Source of the DNA: DATAPD01 sp036265385
GTDB taxonomy: Bacteria; Acidobacteriota; Terriglobia; Terriglobales; Acidobacteriaceae
NCBI GenBank assembly: GCA_036265385.1
Contig: DATAPD010000042.1
Span: 186,001-250,000, forward strand
Direction: 5' to 3'
Length of the DNA stretch: 64,000 nt
Shown here in pieces: positions 44,100-52,478 of this stretch. Position numbers and translations under genes: made by a program. Under the pieces are notes generated by a model, which made no database searches, was not told the DNA's origin, and saw only the letters and a list, made by a program, of their open reading frames with translations. The number at the start of each line of letters is the position of its first letter. Within the stretch, counting starts at the first letter, position 1.

Positions 44100-44384
44100 A
44101 TGGCGAAAGCAATCTGGGAAAACGTCGTCGTGGCCGAGAGCGATCGGACTGTTGAGATTGAAGGCAATCGGTATTTCCCTGTTGATTCAGTCCAGCGTGG
44201 ATACCTGCGGCCCAGTGAACACCACACCGTGTGTCCATGGAAGGGAACGGCGAGCTACTACCATTTGGAAGCCAATGGAAAGCGGAATGAAAATGCTGCC
44301 TGGTACTATCCAGATCCGAAAACAGCTGCTTCACAGATAAAGGACCACATCGCCTTCTGGAAAGGTGTAAAGGTCTTGAAATAG
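44100..44384 (+). CDS. DUF427 domain protein
   Basis: 94 residues, a single small domain. WENVVVAESDRTVEIEGNRYFP, CPWKGTASYYHLEANG and AAWYYPDPKTAASQIKDHIAFWKGVKV match the DUF427 pattern, a compact beta barrel common in soil bacteria. Function is unknown. It is divergent from the DDAH-like gene. Confidence 0.88.
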   Translation: MAKAIWENVVVAESDRTVEIEGNRYFPVDSVQRGYLRPSEHHTVCPWKGTASYYHLEANGKRNENAAWYYPDPKTAASQIKDHIAFWKGVKVLK

Positions 44385-44398
44385 GCCAGAAAAGAAAC

Positions 44399-44427
44399 GG
44401 ACAGTCCGGAGCCCCCCGAGACTGTCC
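44399..44427. repeat. Perfect 8-bp inverted repeat upstream of hemL
   Basis: GGACAGTC (44399-44406) and GACTGTCC (44420-44427) flank a C-rich 13-base loop. No T run follows, so it is a poor terminator. The remaining space to hemL (44428-44654) contains no recognised RNA motif. Confidence 0.45.
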
Positions 44428-44654
44428 CGTAGCCCTCCCGGTTAGAAGGGGCAGTGTGATGCCTGCACTCTAACGTTCCTCTGTTGCAGGACTATTGCGG
44501 GCAAATGAATTTTTGATGAATGCTCCCCACTGGCACACTCCAACCCCGTTTTGAGTGTGTTTCCCGTCACAACTCATGGTGACTCCGTCCGCTGCGGCTG
44601 ACCGCTTCCTCGCTGCTATATTGGCTTGATCGGGAGTAGTTGCAGGAGGTCCCT

Positions 44655-45953
44655 ATGGCACGCAAGTTTGAGCAATCGCGCAAACTTCAGAAAAGAGCCG
44701 AGCAGCTCATTCCGGGTGGGGTCAATTCCCCGGTACGCGCATTTCGGAGTGTCGGCGGCGATCCGGCATTTATTGTCCGCGGGCAAGGGGCTCATATTTG
44801 GGATGCCGATGGAAATGAATATGTCGATTACATCGGTTCGTGGGGGCCACTGATTCTGGGGCACGCCGCCCCGACAGTGGTCGAGGCAGTTATCTCCGCG
44901 ACTCGCAATGGCACCAGCTTCGGAGCGTCTACTCCTACCGAAGCCGATCTGGCCGAAGTCGTGCTTGCGGCTTATCCATCGATGCAAAAGGTGCGCTTCG
45001 TCAGCTCCGGTACTGAGGCCACAATGTCTGCGATTCGCTTGGCCCGTGCCGCAACCAAACGCAAATACATCGTAAAGTTCGAAGGCTGCTACCACGGCCA
45101 TGCCGATGCGCTTCTCGTGAAAGCCGGTTCCGGTGTTGCAACCCTGGGCATTCCTGGATCAGCAGGCGTCCCTGAGGAATTCACCCAGTTCACCCTTGCG
45201 CTGCCTTACAACGACATCGATGCCCTTGAGCAGGCATTCAAAAAATTCCGTCACCAAATCGCCTGCGTCATCGTTGAGCCCGTAGTTGGAAACATGGGCT
45301 GCGTTCCTCCTGCACGCGGGTATCTTGAGGCAGTCCGCGCTCTGACGGAGCACGACAAAACGTTACTGATCTTCGACGAAGTCATGACCGGGTTTCGCCT
45401 GGCTTTTGGCGGCGCGCAGGAGTTGTACTCCATCCGGCCAGATATCACTACGCTCGGAAAGATCATCGGTGGCGGATTGCCCGTCGGAGCCTACGGCGGC
45501 TCGCGCGAAGTGATGGATCTGGTCGCACCGCTCGGCCCCATGTATCAGGCGGGAACTCTTTCAGGAAATCCGCTCGCCATGGCCGCTGGCTACGCGACTT
45601 TGCGCCACTTGCGCGAGCACCGGGATATCTACTCCAAGCTCGATAAGCTTTCTGCGGAACTGGTGTCGGGAGTTGCGGCTGCGGCGAAAGAATCCGGTAT
45701 CGCGATGACTCACAACCGCGTGGGTTCCATGTTCACATGGTTTTTTACCGCCGGTCCGGTCACAGGATGGGAATCGGCCGCGAAGTCTGATACAGAAGCC
45801 TTCGGGCGATTTTTCCGAGCCATGTTGGAGAATGGAATATATCTGCCGCCATCGCAGTTCGAAGCGGCATTTATGGGTGCAGCTCATACGGAACACGACA
45901 TCCAGCAAACGATCGCGTCCGCGAAACAGGCCTTCGCGATGGCGCCGGCCTAA
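44655..45953 (+). CDS. hemL: Glutamate-1-semialdehyde 2,1-aminomutase
   Basis: 432 residues from the ATG at 44655, preceded by AGGAGGT. Signature motifs: LIPGGVNSPVRAFRSVGGDP, VDYIGSWGPLILGHA, RFVSSGTEATMSAIRLAR, YHGHADALLVKAGSG, the PLP Lys in TLGKIIGGGLPVGAYGG. It makes 5-aminolevulinate for tetrapyrroles by the C5 pathway. Its stop TAA shares bases with the stop of the convergent deacetylase gene (4-base overlap). Confidence 0.97.
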   Translation: MARKFEQSRKLQKRAEQLIPGGVNSPVRAFRSVGGDPAFIVRGQGAHIWDADGNEYVDYIGSWGPLILGHAAPTVVEAVISATRNGTSFGASTPTEADLAEVVLAAYPSMQKVRFVSSGTEATMSAIRLARAATKRKYIVKFEGCYHGHADALLVKAGSGVATLGIPGSAGVPEEFTQFTLALPYNDIDALEQAFKKFRHQIACVIVEPVVGNMGCVPPARGYLEAVRALTEHDKTLLIFDEVMTGFRLAFGGAQELYSIRPDITTLGKIIGGGLPVGAYGGSREVMDLVAPLGPMYQAGTLSGNPLAMAAGYATLRHLREHRDIYSKLDKLSAELVSGVAAAAKESGIAMTHNRVGSMFTWFFTAGPVTGWESAAKSDTEAFGRFFRAMLENGIYLPPSQFEAAFMGAAHTEHDIQQTIASAKQAFAMAPA

Positions 45954-46672
45954 TTCGCAGCGCGCTGCTGATCAAGCATTTGCTGAACGGTCACGAACGA
46001 GTAGCCTTGTGCATGGAATTTCTTGATGAGTCGCTCTGTTGCTTCGACTGTTCTCGAGCGATCCGCCCCCATCTTCAGGTGACCACCATCGTGAAGAAGG
46101 ATGACATTGCCGCCTCTCACCCGTCGTGAAACCATGTTTTCAATGTCATCGGCCGACTTCGCATTCCAGTCGTACCCTGTGATGTTCCACATGACAGCTT
46201 TCATTGCCATCTCACCGACAATGCGCATGACGGCTGGCCTTCTTCCTCCGAACGGGGGACGGAACAGCATTGCCGGGCTTCCGATTGTTTCCGAAATCGC
46301 CGCTTGGCACTCCTCAAGTTCTCGACGGACGCGCTCGGCCGGCTGAAAGATCAGTAGTGGATGATTTTGGGTATGATTCCCGACCACATGTCCAGCTTGA
46401 ACTAGTTCTCGCACAATGTCTGGCCGCATCCGCACATAACGGCCGATTAGGAAAAACGTGGCTTTCACATTGTGCTTTGCCAGAACATCAAGGAGTTTCA
46501 GCGTGTGTGGATCATTCGGGCCGTCATCATAGGTGAGGGCAAGTTGCTCTGAGCTCTGTGGTAACCCGCAGAATGTGCGCCCGTACCATTGTCCCGTGGG
46601 CGCCATCGTCTGATAACCGGCTGCAGACGCGGCAGCGGCAACAGTTGCGGCGGCAACGGCAGAGATGATCAT
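45950..46672 (-). CDS. Polysaccharide deacetylase (NodB homology, CE4)
   Basis: 240 residues. A short hydrophobic N-terminus (MIISAVAAATVAAAASAAG) may be a signal anchor, although it lacks positive charges. CE4 motifs are intact: TYDDGPND (motif 1), HTQNHP with metal His (motif 2), RPPFGGRRPAV (motif 3), and WNITGYDW and ILLHDGG later. It should remove N- or O-acetyl groups from peptidoglycan or polysaccharide. It ends within the hemL stop codon on the opposite strand. Confidence 0.9.
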   Translation of the reverse strand: MIISAVAAATVAAAASAAGYQTMAPTGQWYGRTFCGLPQSSEQLALTYDDGPNDPHTLKLLDVLAKHNVKATFFLIGRYVRMRPDIVRELVQAGHVVGNHTQNHPLLIFQPAERVRRELEECQAAISETIGSPAMLFRPPFGGRRPAVMRIVGEMAMKAVMWNITGYDWNAKSADDIENMVSRRVRGGNVILLHDGGHLKMGADRSRTVEATERLIKKFHAQGYSFVTVQQMLDQQRAAN

Positions 46673-46768
46673 CTTGCGCGATTGTAAACGAGAAGGCGTG
46701 AAAGGAACGCAGCCGGAAGAGAGTACCGCTGATTGAACGTGACATCACTCGAAGCCGAGCTACAGTCT

Positions 46769-46806
46769 GACTCCTGGACTGTGAACTTTGAGCTTTGCAC
46801 TCTGGA
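46769..46806. repeat. Degenerate tract upstream of the nucleoside kinase
   Basis: GACTGTGAACTTTGAGCTTT and the neighbouring bases repeat ACTNTGNACT-like units, similar in texture to the other tracts. It lies in the divergent region between the deacetylase and kinase genes. Confidence 0.35.
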
Positions 46807-46889
46807 TACTTTCTTCGGTGTTAACTTTTCCCACAATTGCCAGCCGACGCGAAGCAAGATATTCTGCGTGCTGTCTTCTCCGCGAAACC

Positions 46890-47555
46890 ATGGCCAAGCT
46901 TTTCGAGCTTCCCCGTTATATCGCAGTTGAAGGACCTATCCGAGTCGGCAAGAGCACCTTGGCACGCATCCTTTCCGAGCGATTGAATGCGACGCGTGTC
47001 ATGGAACCGGACCAGAACCTGTTTCTGCCTTCCTTTTATCGCGGGGAGCCCGGGGCTGCATTTCAGGCACAGTTTTCATTCCTGATCCATCGCTTCGAGC
47101 AGTTGCGCGCGCTTGACCTCGGTCCGAGTTCTCAGCGCACAATCGTTTCCGACTTCATCTTCGAAAAAGACAAAATCTTTGCGTGTTTGAACCTGAACGA
47201 TCAGGAACTGGAAACCTACAACCGCTATTACAACTATTTCCGCGACCAGGTCCCCACGCCTGACTTGGTGATTTACCTTCAGGCCTCGACTGACGTTCTG
47301 AAGAAGCGATTGAAGAAAAAGAATGCTCCGGGAGAGAAGGCGATCAACGAGGACTATCTTGACGAAGTTGTAAAAGCGTACGAACACTTCTTTTTCCACT
47401 ACACTTCGTCGGATTTGTTGATCATCAACACGTCCGAAATTGATTTCGTCGATCGCAACGAAGACTTGCAGGAACTGCTCCGCAAAGTTTCCGAGCCCAT
47501 CAAGGGGACGCAGTACTTCCTTGCCTTGGGCAGCCAGGAAGCCGCCAGCGCGTGA
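46890..47555 (+). CDS. Deoxynucleoside kinase family protein
   Basis: 221 residues from the ATG at 46890. The P-loop is EGPIRVGKST (residues ~14-23), the catalytic region SDFIFEKDKIFA follows near residue 88, and the lid KKRLKKKNAPGEKAINEDYLDEV comes later (quoted in part). The fold is of the dCK/dGK type, which phosphorylates deoxynucleosides; substrate preference is unknown. It precedes panB by 150 bases on the same strand; kinases of this type often sit next to folate/pantothenate genes in related bacteria. Confidence 0.85.
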   Translation: MAKLFELPRYIAVEGPIRVGKSTLARILSERLNATRVMEPDQNLFLPSFYRGEPGAAFQAQFSFLIHRFEQLRALDLGPSSQRTIVSDFIFEKDKIFACLNLNDQELETYNRYYNYFRDQVPTPDLVIYLQASTDVLKKRLKKKNAPGEKAINEDYLDEVVKAYEHFFFHYTSSDLLIINTSEIDFVDRNEDLQELLRKVSEPIKGTQYFLALGSQEAASA

Positions 47556-47705
47556 CTCGGAATATGCCGTTGCTGAATTCCGAAAGAAACTTCCTGAAAT
47601 CAGCGACTTACAAACTCTAGAAATTCCCTGACACTCCCCCTACAATAAGCGCATCAAGATGCGAGCAGGCTCTATCCGGCTGGCCGGAAGGGCACTGGAG
47701 GAATC

Positions 47706-48596
47706 ATGAGTCTCACCTCAATCGGCGATCCGCGCCGAAAAGTCACCGCTAGCTCACTCCGCGAAAAAAAGCTTCAACACGAACGCATCACTTGTCTGAC
47801 CGCATATGACTACGCAAGTGCCCGACTAGTAGACGAGGCGGGGATCGACATCGTTCTAGTCGGCGATTCTCTCGCGATGACGATGCTCGGTTATGACAAC
47901 ACGCTCTCGGTCACCATCGACGAGATGCTTCATCACACCCGTGCTGCCCGTCGCGGCGTGAAAGATGCATTGCTGATCGCCGACATGCCCTACGGCTCTT
48001 ACCACGTCAGCGAAGATGAAGCCGTTCGCAATGCAGCCCGCTTCATCAAGGAAGCCGGCGCTGAAGCCGTAAAAATCGAGGGCGGCGCCAAGCGCTCGCA
48101 GTTAATTCACCGCATCATCGATGCCGAAATTCCAGTCGCCGGGCATATCGGCCTTACTCCGCAATCCGTGAACGTTATGGGCGGATACAAAGTTCAGGGC
48201 AAGAGCTTGAATGCTATCGAGCAATTGGTCAAAGATGCCGTTGCTTTAGATCGCGCGGGTGTGGCTTGCATCTTCCTTGAAGGCATCCCGCGAGAAGTCG
48301 CTGCCCTGATTACCAACGAAGTCGAAACTCCGACAATCGGTATTGGCGCTGGCCCGGATTGCGATGGCCAAGTGCTTGTGTTCCACGATCTTCTGAATCT
48401 AACGTTTGGGCCTCCGGCGAAATTCGTTCGCCGTTATGGCGATGCTGCGGCCCTGATCACAAACGCGGCATTGGCTTTCAAGGCTGATGTGGTTTCACAT
48501 CAATACCCTTCCGATTCCGAGTCGTATCACTTGCCGAAGGAAACTCGCGCTGCATTTGAGACAGTGCTCGAACGCAAGAAGATGATGAGACGGTAA
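47706..48596 (+). CDS. panB: 3-methyl-2-oxobutanoate hydroxymethyltransferase
   Basis: 296 residues with GGAGG before the ATG. LTAYDYASARLVDEAGIDIVLVGDS, ADMPYGSY, AVKIEGG, AGHIGLTPQSVNVMGGYK and IGIGAGPDCDGQVLVFHDLL are diagnostic. It transfers a hydroxymethyl group from methylene-tetrahydrofolate to ketoisovalerate in pantothenate synthesis. A small lipoprotein gene follows after 9 bases and panC after that, so the three form an operon. Confidence 0.97.
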   Translation: MSLTSIGDPRRKVTASSLREKKLQHERITCLTAYDYASARLVDEAGIDIVLVGDSLAMTMLGYDNTLSVTIDEMLHHTRAARRGVKDALLIADMPYGSYHVSEDEAVRNAARFIKEAGAEAVKIEGGAKRSQLIHRIIDAEIPVAGHIGLTPQSVNVMGGYKVQGKSLNAIEQLVKDAVALDRAGVACIFLEGIPREVAALITNEVETPTIGIGAGPDCDGQVLVFHDLLNLTFGPPAKFVRRYGDAAALITNAALAFKADVVSHQYPSDSESYHLPKETRAAFETVLERKKMMRR

Positions 48597-48605
48597 AATC
48601 CTGGC

Positions 48606-49043
48606 GTGAGAACGATCGATCTCAGTGCTGTCATTCTGCTTGGGGCATGTGCGCTTGCGATTGGATGTTCGCCGAAGCCGCAAACGCCACCGAGTCCCTC
48701 GCCTGCAGCCGTGTTAGAGGCCATCCCGGCAGTAGATCCTTCGCACTATCAACTAAACCGTGATGCTAAGAATTGGCAGAACCCATATTTGGTTGTGCGG
48801 CCGGATGGCATCGGGCTGGTCGACCTGAAGAATAGCGAAATCCTTATTCTGAAGCCCGAACAGGTTCCAGATGCACTTGCGAAATTGCCGCGTTCAGCAT
48901 GGCCTTACGGCCGAGTCGTGGCGGTTGCCGAAAATTCTAAAAACGATTCCGAACAGGATCACGCACTGATGCGTAAGAATCGCGCGATTCTCGCTGGAAC
49001 TCTGCAAAGCCTTCAAATCCTCATTCACTGGATTCAATCCTGA
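48606..49043 (+). CDS. Small lipoprotein encoded between panB and panC
   Basis: 145 residues from a GTG start. The signal peptide ends in lipobox LAIGC, followed by a Pro/Ser linker (SPKPQTPPSPSPAA). The mature domain contains YQLNRDAKNWQNPYLVVRPDG and a short C-terminal helix. No family is recognised. It is wedged between panB (9 bases) and panC (17 bases) and should be cotranscribed with them. Any link to pantothenate synthesis is not supported by the sequence itself. Confidence 0.75.
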   Translation: MRTIDLSAVILLGACALAIGCSPKPQTPPSPSPAAVLEAIPAVDPSHYQLNRDAKNWQNPYLVVRPDGIGLVDLKNSEILILKPEQVPDALAKLPRSAWPYGRVVAVAENSKNDSEQDHALMRKNRAILAGTLQSLQILIHWIQS

Positions 49044-49060
49044 CTACCGCGACCGCTCCG

Positions 49061-49930
49061 ATGAATATTCACACCACCGTTGATGGCCTTCGATCCGATC
49101 TGTGCTCTGCCCGCGCTCAGGGGCGCAGAATCGGTCTTGTGCCAACCATGGGTGCGCTGCATGAAGGACACCTGTCCTTGATGCGGGCCGCTAGGGCAGC
49201 GTGCGATTTGGTCGTCGCGACGATTTTCGTCAACCCAACGCAGTTCGGTCCGAACGAAGACCTGTCTAAGTATCCGCGAAGTTTCGAGCACGATTGCGAC
49301 CTGCTCAAAAAGGAAAACGTCGATCTCGTATTCGCCCCGAGCGTGGACGAAATGTATCCGCAAGGCTCAGTCACATGGGTAACAGTCGAAGGACTGAGCG
49401 ACAAGCTCGATGGCAAGTCGCGTCCTGGCCATTTTCGCGGCGTGACGACGGTCGTCGCGAAACTCTTCCATATCGTCGAACCCGACACGGCGTTCTTCGG
49501 ACAAAAAGATGCGGCCCAACTCGCCATCATTCGGCGCATGGTTTGCGATCTTAAATTTCCAATCGAAATTGTCGGCTGCCCGATTGTGCGCGAGCCTGAT
49601 GGACTCGCTATGAGTTCGCGAAACGTTTATCTGGATCCTGCCCAGCGAAAATCCGCCCTCGTGTTATCTCGATCTCTTCGGCGCGTGGAAGAACGCTTTA
49701 AGCATGGGGAACACAATACGCAAGTTCTTGTCGAGGCAGGGAAGGGTGCGTTCTCGGCCGAGCCTGCTGTTCGCTTGGACTATTTGGAGCTAGTGGACCC
49801 GCTCTCGCTCGATCCAGTCTCTGAAGTCAAAGAAGGCACATTGGTAACCGTCGCTGCGTACCTGGGATCGACCAGATTGATTGACAATCTGGTTCTGGCA
49901 TCGTCGTCCAACCCAACATGGCCCGCGTGA
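49061..49930 (+). CDS. panC: Pantothenate synthetase
   Basis: 289 residues. LVPTMGALHEGHLSLMRAAR carries the HIGH-like ATP site; FVNPTQFGPNEDLSKYPRSF, FFGQKDAAQLAIIRRMV, and MSSRNVYLDPAQR (KMSKS-like) follow. It ligates pantoate to beta-alanine using ATP. panD is not in the window. Its stop is followed at once by a degenerate CAGCAGCCACCAGCC tract and then the M20 peptidase gene. Confidence 0.97.
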   Translation: MNIHTTVDGLRSDLCSARAQGRRIGLVPTMGALHEGHLSLMRAARAACDLVVATIFVNPTQFGPNEDLSKYPRSFEHDCDLLKKENVDLVFAPSVDEMYPQGSVTWVTVEGLSDKLDGKSRPGHFRGVTTVVAKLFHIVEPDTAFFGQKDAAQLAIIRRMVCDLKFPIEIVGCPIVREPDGLAMSSRNVYLDPAQRKSALVLSRSLRRVEERFKHGEHNTQVLVEAGKGAFSAEPAVRLDYLELVDPLSLDPVSEVKEGTLVTVAAYLGSTRLIDNLVLASSSNPTWPA

Positions 49931-49972
49931 CAGCAGCCACCAGCCAGTAGCCAGTCGCAGCTATTCTCTGCT
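49930..49972. repeat. Degenerate CAGCCA/AGCCAGT tract after panC
   Basis: Imperfect units CAGCAGCCACCAGCCAGTAG continue to CAGTCGCAGC. No gene is visible. It resembles the other tracts that occupy gene boundaries. Confidence 0.4.
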
Positions 49973-50012
49973 AGTGTTTTCAGCGACTTCCCCTGCACCA
50001 AGGAGACACCGG

Positions 50013-51437
50013 GTGATCCACCGCACGCTTGCCGTTCTCGCTTTCGCTCTCGCATCCACTTTCGCATCGGCCCAGCTCGACGACGCAACCAAGCAGCTTT
50101 CGCACGACATTTTCAAAGAACTCATCGAAATCAACACGACTGATTCGGTGGGCAACGTCACCACTGCAGCCGAAGCAATGGCCAAACGCCTGCTCGACGC
50201 TGGATTTCCCGCGTCCGACATTCAAGTTATCGGACCGAACGACCGCAAGAAGAACATGGTTGCCCGTCTGCATGGCAGCGGCAAGAAAAAACCCGTTCTC
50301 CTCATCGGACATCTCGACGTTGTCGAGGCTCTACGCTCTGACTGGACAACAGACCCTTTCCAGTTCGTCGAGAAAGATGGCTACTACTACGGACGCGGTA
50401 CCACCGACATGAAGCATGGCGACGCAATTATGGTCACCACGCTCATCCGCCTGAAGAAAGAGGGCTTCGTTCCGGATCGCGACATCATCCTCGCGCTCAC
50501 CGCGGATGAGGAAGGCGGCACTTCCAACGGTGTCGACTGGCTGCTGAAAAATCATCGCGACTTGATCGATGCGGAATACGTTCTGAACCATGACGGTGGC
50601 GGCGTAATGATGGAGCACGGCAAGCCGCTGATGATGGACGTGAATGCCACAGAAAAGCTTTACGGGGATTTCGTTCTCACGGCCACGAACCCGGGCGGCC
50701 ACAGCTCCGTGCCTCGTCCGGAGAACGCGATCTATGAGCTCGCGGATGCGCTGGTAAAGATCCAGAAATTTCAGTTTCCGTTCGAGCTGAACAACATCAC
50801 TCGCGCCAACTTTGAGCGGCAGTCAAAGTTCACGACCGGCCAACGCGGCACTGACCTGAAAGCGATTCTCAAAAATCCTCCGGATATGGCGGCCGTCGCG
50901 CGCCTGTCAAAAGACGCCATCGACAACTCGCTGATGCACACGACCTGCGTAGCGACCCGACTGAACGGTGGTCACGCCAACAACGCCCTTCCGCAGACCG
51001 CAACCGCCAACATCAATTGCCGAATCTTGCCGGGACATCCACTGGAGGAAGTTCGCGCTACGCTTGAGAAAGTGGTCGCCGACCCGAAGATCAAAGTGCA
51101 GTTCCGCGAAAACAATAACCAATTGATGGATCGCGGGTCCGACCGCCACAGCTATCTGCCGCCCGAGCCGCGCAAGGATGTTTTCGACGCGCTCGATAAA
51201 GTGATGGCGCAAATGATGCCCGGCGTTCCCGTCCTGCCGAGCATGAGCACTGGCGCGTCCGACGGCGTGTATACGAACGCGGCTGGCTTACCGACTTACG
51301 CCATCGGCGGTGACTACTACGAACGCAGCGATATTCGCGCCCACGGAAAGGATGAGCGCATCGCCATTCCAGCGTTCTACCAGGGCGTAGATTTCTACTA
51401 TCGATTTCTGAAGACACTCTTGTCGGATCAGCAGTAG
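50013..51437 (+). CDS. Secreted M20-family metallopeptidase
   Basis: 474 residues from the GTG at 50013, which has AAGGAG seven bases upstream and gives a signal peptide ending TFASAQ. Earlier in-frame starts overlap panC. M20 motifs: LIGHLDVVEA (first metal His-Asp), YGRGTTDMKHGDAIMV, LTADEEGGTSNGVDW (catalytic Glu pair), and the lid domain GGHSSVPRPENAIY. The family removes an N-terminal or acyl group from peptides or amino acids; this one would act in the periplasm. It lies directly upstream of the lexA region. Confidence 0.9.
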   Translation: MIHRTLAVLAFALASTFASAQLDDATKQLSHDIFKELIEINTTDSVGNVTTAAEAMAKRLLDAGFPASDIQVIGPNDRKKNMVARLHGSGKKKPVLLIGHLDVVEALRSDWTTDPFQFVEKDGYYYGRGTTDMKHGDAIMVTTLIRLKKEGFVPDRDIILALTADEEGGTSNGVDWLLKNHRDLIDAEYVLNHDGGGVMMEHGKPLMMDVNATEKLYGDFVLTATNPGGHSSVPRPENAIYELADALVKIQKFQFPFELNNITRANFERQSKFTTGQRGTDLKAILKNPPDMAAVARLSKDAIDNSLMHTTCVATRLNGGHANNALPQTATANINCRILPGHPLEEVRATLEKVVADPKIKVQFRENNNQLMDRGSDRHSYLPPEPRKDVFDALDKVMAQMMPGVPVLPSMSTGASDGVYTNAAGLPTYAIGGDYYERSDIRAHGKDERIAIPAFYQGVDFYYRFLKTLLSDQQ

Positions 51438-51461
51438 ACAGTGATCAGCAGTCATCGAATG

Positions 51462-51484
51462 CTAACGGCTAAATGCTAATTGCT
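51462..51484. repeat. Left arm of perfect 23-bp inverted repeat around lexA
   Basis: The 23 bases starting GCTAACGGCTAAATGC are an exact reverse complement of 52199-52221. They sit within a longer degenerate tract (about 51437-51530) that continues with TAACTACCAGTTGCTC. Confidence 0.85.
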
Positions 51485-51537
51485 AACTACCAGTTGCTCA
51501 CCTGAATGCTGGCTGCTGATCGCTGCCCGCTTCTTTC

Positions 51538-51566
51538 TTGACATTCGCTTTCTTTTCGCCCACAAT
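51538..51566 (+). promoter_or_regulatory. Sigma-70-like promoter of lexA
   Basis: TTGACA (51538-51543), a 17-base spacer and CACAAT (51561-51566) make a near-consensus promoter. The lexA ATG starts only 6 bases later, so the transcript should start at or within the start codon. I found no GAAC-N4-GTTC or CTGT-N8-ACAG operator overlapping it. Confidence 0.65.
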
Positions 51567-51572
51567 CGGGCC

Positions 51573-52193
51573 ATGGCGATCACCCGGCGTCAACGCGAAG
51601 TGTATGACTTCATCTCGCGCTTCACTACCGAGCACAGTTACTCTCCTTCGTATGACGAAATTCGGGAAGGCTTGAGCTTGAACTCGCTCGCCACCGTGCA
51701 CAAACACATCTCCAATCTCGAAAAGAAGGGCTTACTCACTCGCGATTACAACCGCAGCCGCTCGATCGACCTTCTGCCACCAAAAGGAAAACTCAAGCAG
51801 TCGATGGCCGTGAACACTGGCGTGGTATTGCCGCTTCTCGGCCGAATCGCCGCTGGCCAACCGATTGAGGCGGTGCAGAATCCCGAGACGATCTCGCTTG
51901 CGGATTTCGTCCGGTCAAAAGAAGTGTTCGTTCTGGAGGTTCGTGGCAACTCCATGCAGGACGAAGCCATTCTCGATGGGGACTACGTTTTGGTCGAAAA
52001 ATCGAAGACCGCGCACAATGGCGACATCGTCGTCGCGCTGGTCGATGAAAATGATGCCACCCTGAAGCGCTTCTATCGCGAAGGAGATAACATCCGGCTG
52101 CAACCCTCGAATGCAACGATGAAACCGATCATCGTGCCCGCCGCGCTGGTTCAAGTTCAAGGACGGGTGATTGGAGTGCTAAGGAAGTATTGA
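51573..52193 (+). CDS. lexA: SOS repressor LexA
   Basis: 206 residues from the ATG at 51573. The winged helix (TRRQREVYDFISRF, SPSYDEIREGLSLNSLATVHKH) is followed by the self-cleavage site Ala-Gly in GRIAAGQPIEAV and the S24 protease: catalytic Ser in VRGNSMQDEAI and Lys in DATLKRFYRE. It should repress SOS genes and cleave itself with RecA. The gene is enclosed by an exact 23-bp inverted repeat, and its promoter leaves no room for a leader. Confidence 0.96.
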   Translation: MAITRRQREVYDFISRFTTEHSYSPSYDEIREGLSLNSLATVHKHISNLEKKGLLTRDYNRSRSIDLLPPKGKLKQSMAVNTGVVLPLLGRIAAGQPIEAVQNPETISLADFVRSKEVFVLEVRGNSMQDEAILDGDYVLVEKSKTAHNGDIVVALVDENDATLKRFYREGDNIRLQPSNATMKPIIVPAALVQVQGRVIGVLRKY

Positions 52194-52198
52194 AGAAA

Positions 52199-52221
52199 GC
52201 AATTAGCATTTAGCCGTTAGC
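52199..52221. repeat. Right arm of perfect 23-bp inverted repeat around lexA
   Basis: It starts GCAATTAGCATTTAGC, 6 bases after the lexA stop, and is the exact inverse of 51462-51484. A diverged copy in the left-arm orientation (GCTAACAGCTAAATACT) occurs at 52398-52414. Confidence 0.85.
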
Positions 52222-52283
52222 ACGCGGCCCATTTCATGACCCTTTTACCCCAGAACTCTCACCTCTAAACCCATCTCTTTTTG

Positions 52284-52357
52284 TCATTCTGAGCCGCCGA
52301 AGGCGAAGCCGAGAGCCTGCCCTGAGCGCAGTCGAAGGGATGTGCGAAGAACCTGCT
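52284..52357. repeat. Compound GTCATTCTGA-type palindromic repeat
   Basis: GTCATTCTGAGCCGCCGAAG opens it, with GAAGGCGAAGCCGAGAG and CCTGAGCGCAGTCGAAGGGA as two central palindromes, and GAAGAACCTGC at the end. It is longer than the relatives at 9984 and 11459. Confidence 0.6.
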
Positions 52358-52421
52358 TTTTTGTCGCGCCACAACGCTCAACGACGAAAGACTAGGTGCT
52401 AACAGCTAAATACTCGTTCTT

Positions 52422-52455
52422 AAAACAAAAACGCCCGAGCTCTCAGCCCGGGCGT
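52422..52455 (-). terminator. Intrinsic terminator after trxA
   Basis: On the minus strand ACGCCCGGGC, loop TGAGA, GCTCGGGCGT forms a 10-bp stem with one G-U pair, followed by TTTTTGTTTT. It is 24 bases past the trxA stop. Confidence 0.88.
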
Positions 52456-52478
52456 CTCAAAATAGCGACTAGCGACCT

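Noticed and set aside
44399..44427. Terminator after the DUF427 gene
   Set aside because: The 8-bp stem is perfect but no T run follows on either strand.
51438..51572. SOS box upstream of lexA
   Set aside because: Neither the GAAC-N4-GTTC type nor the CTGT-N8-ACAG type is present; the palindromic-looking bases belong to the degenerate tract.
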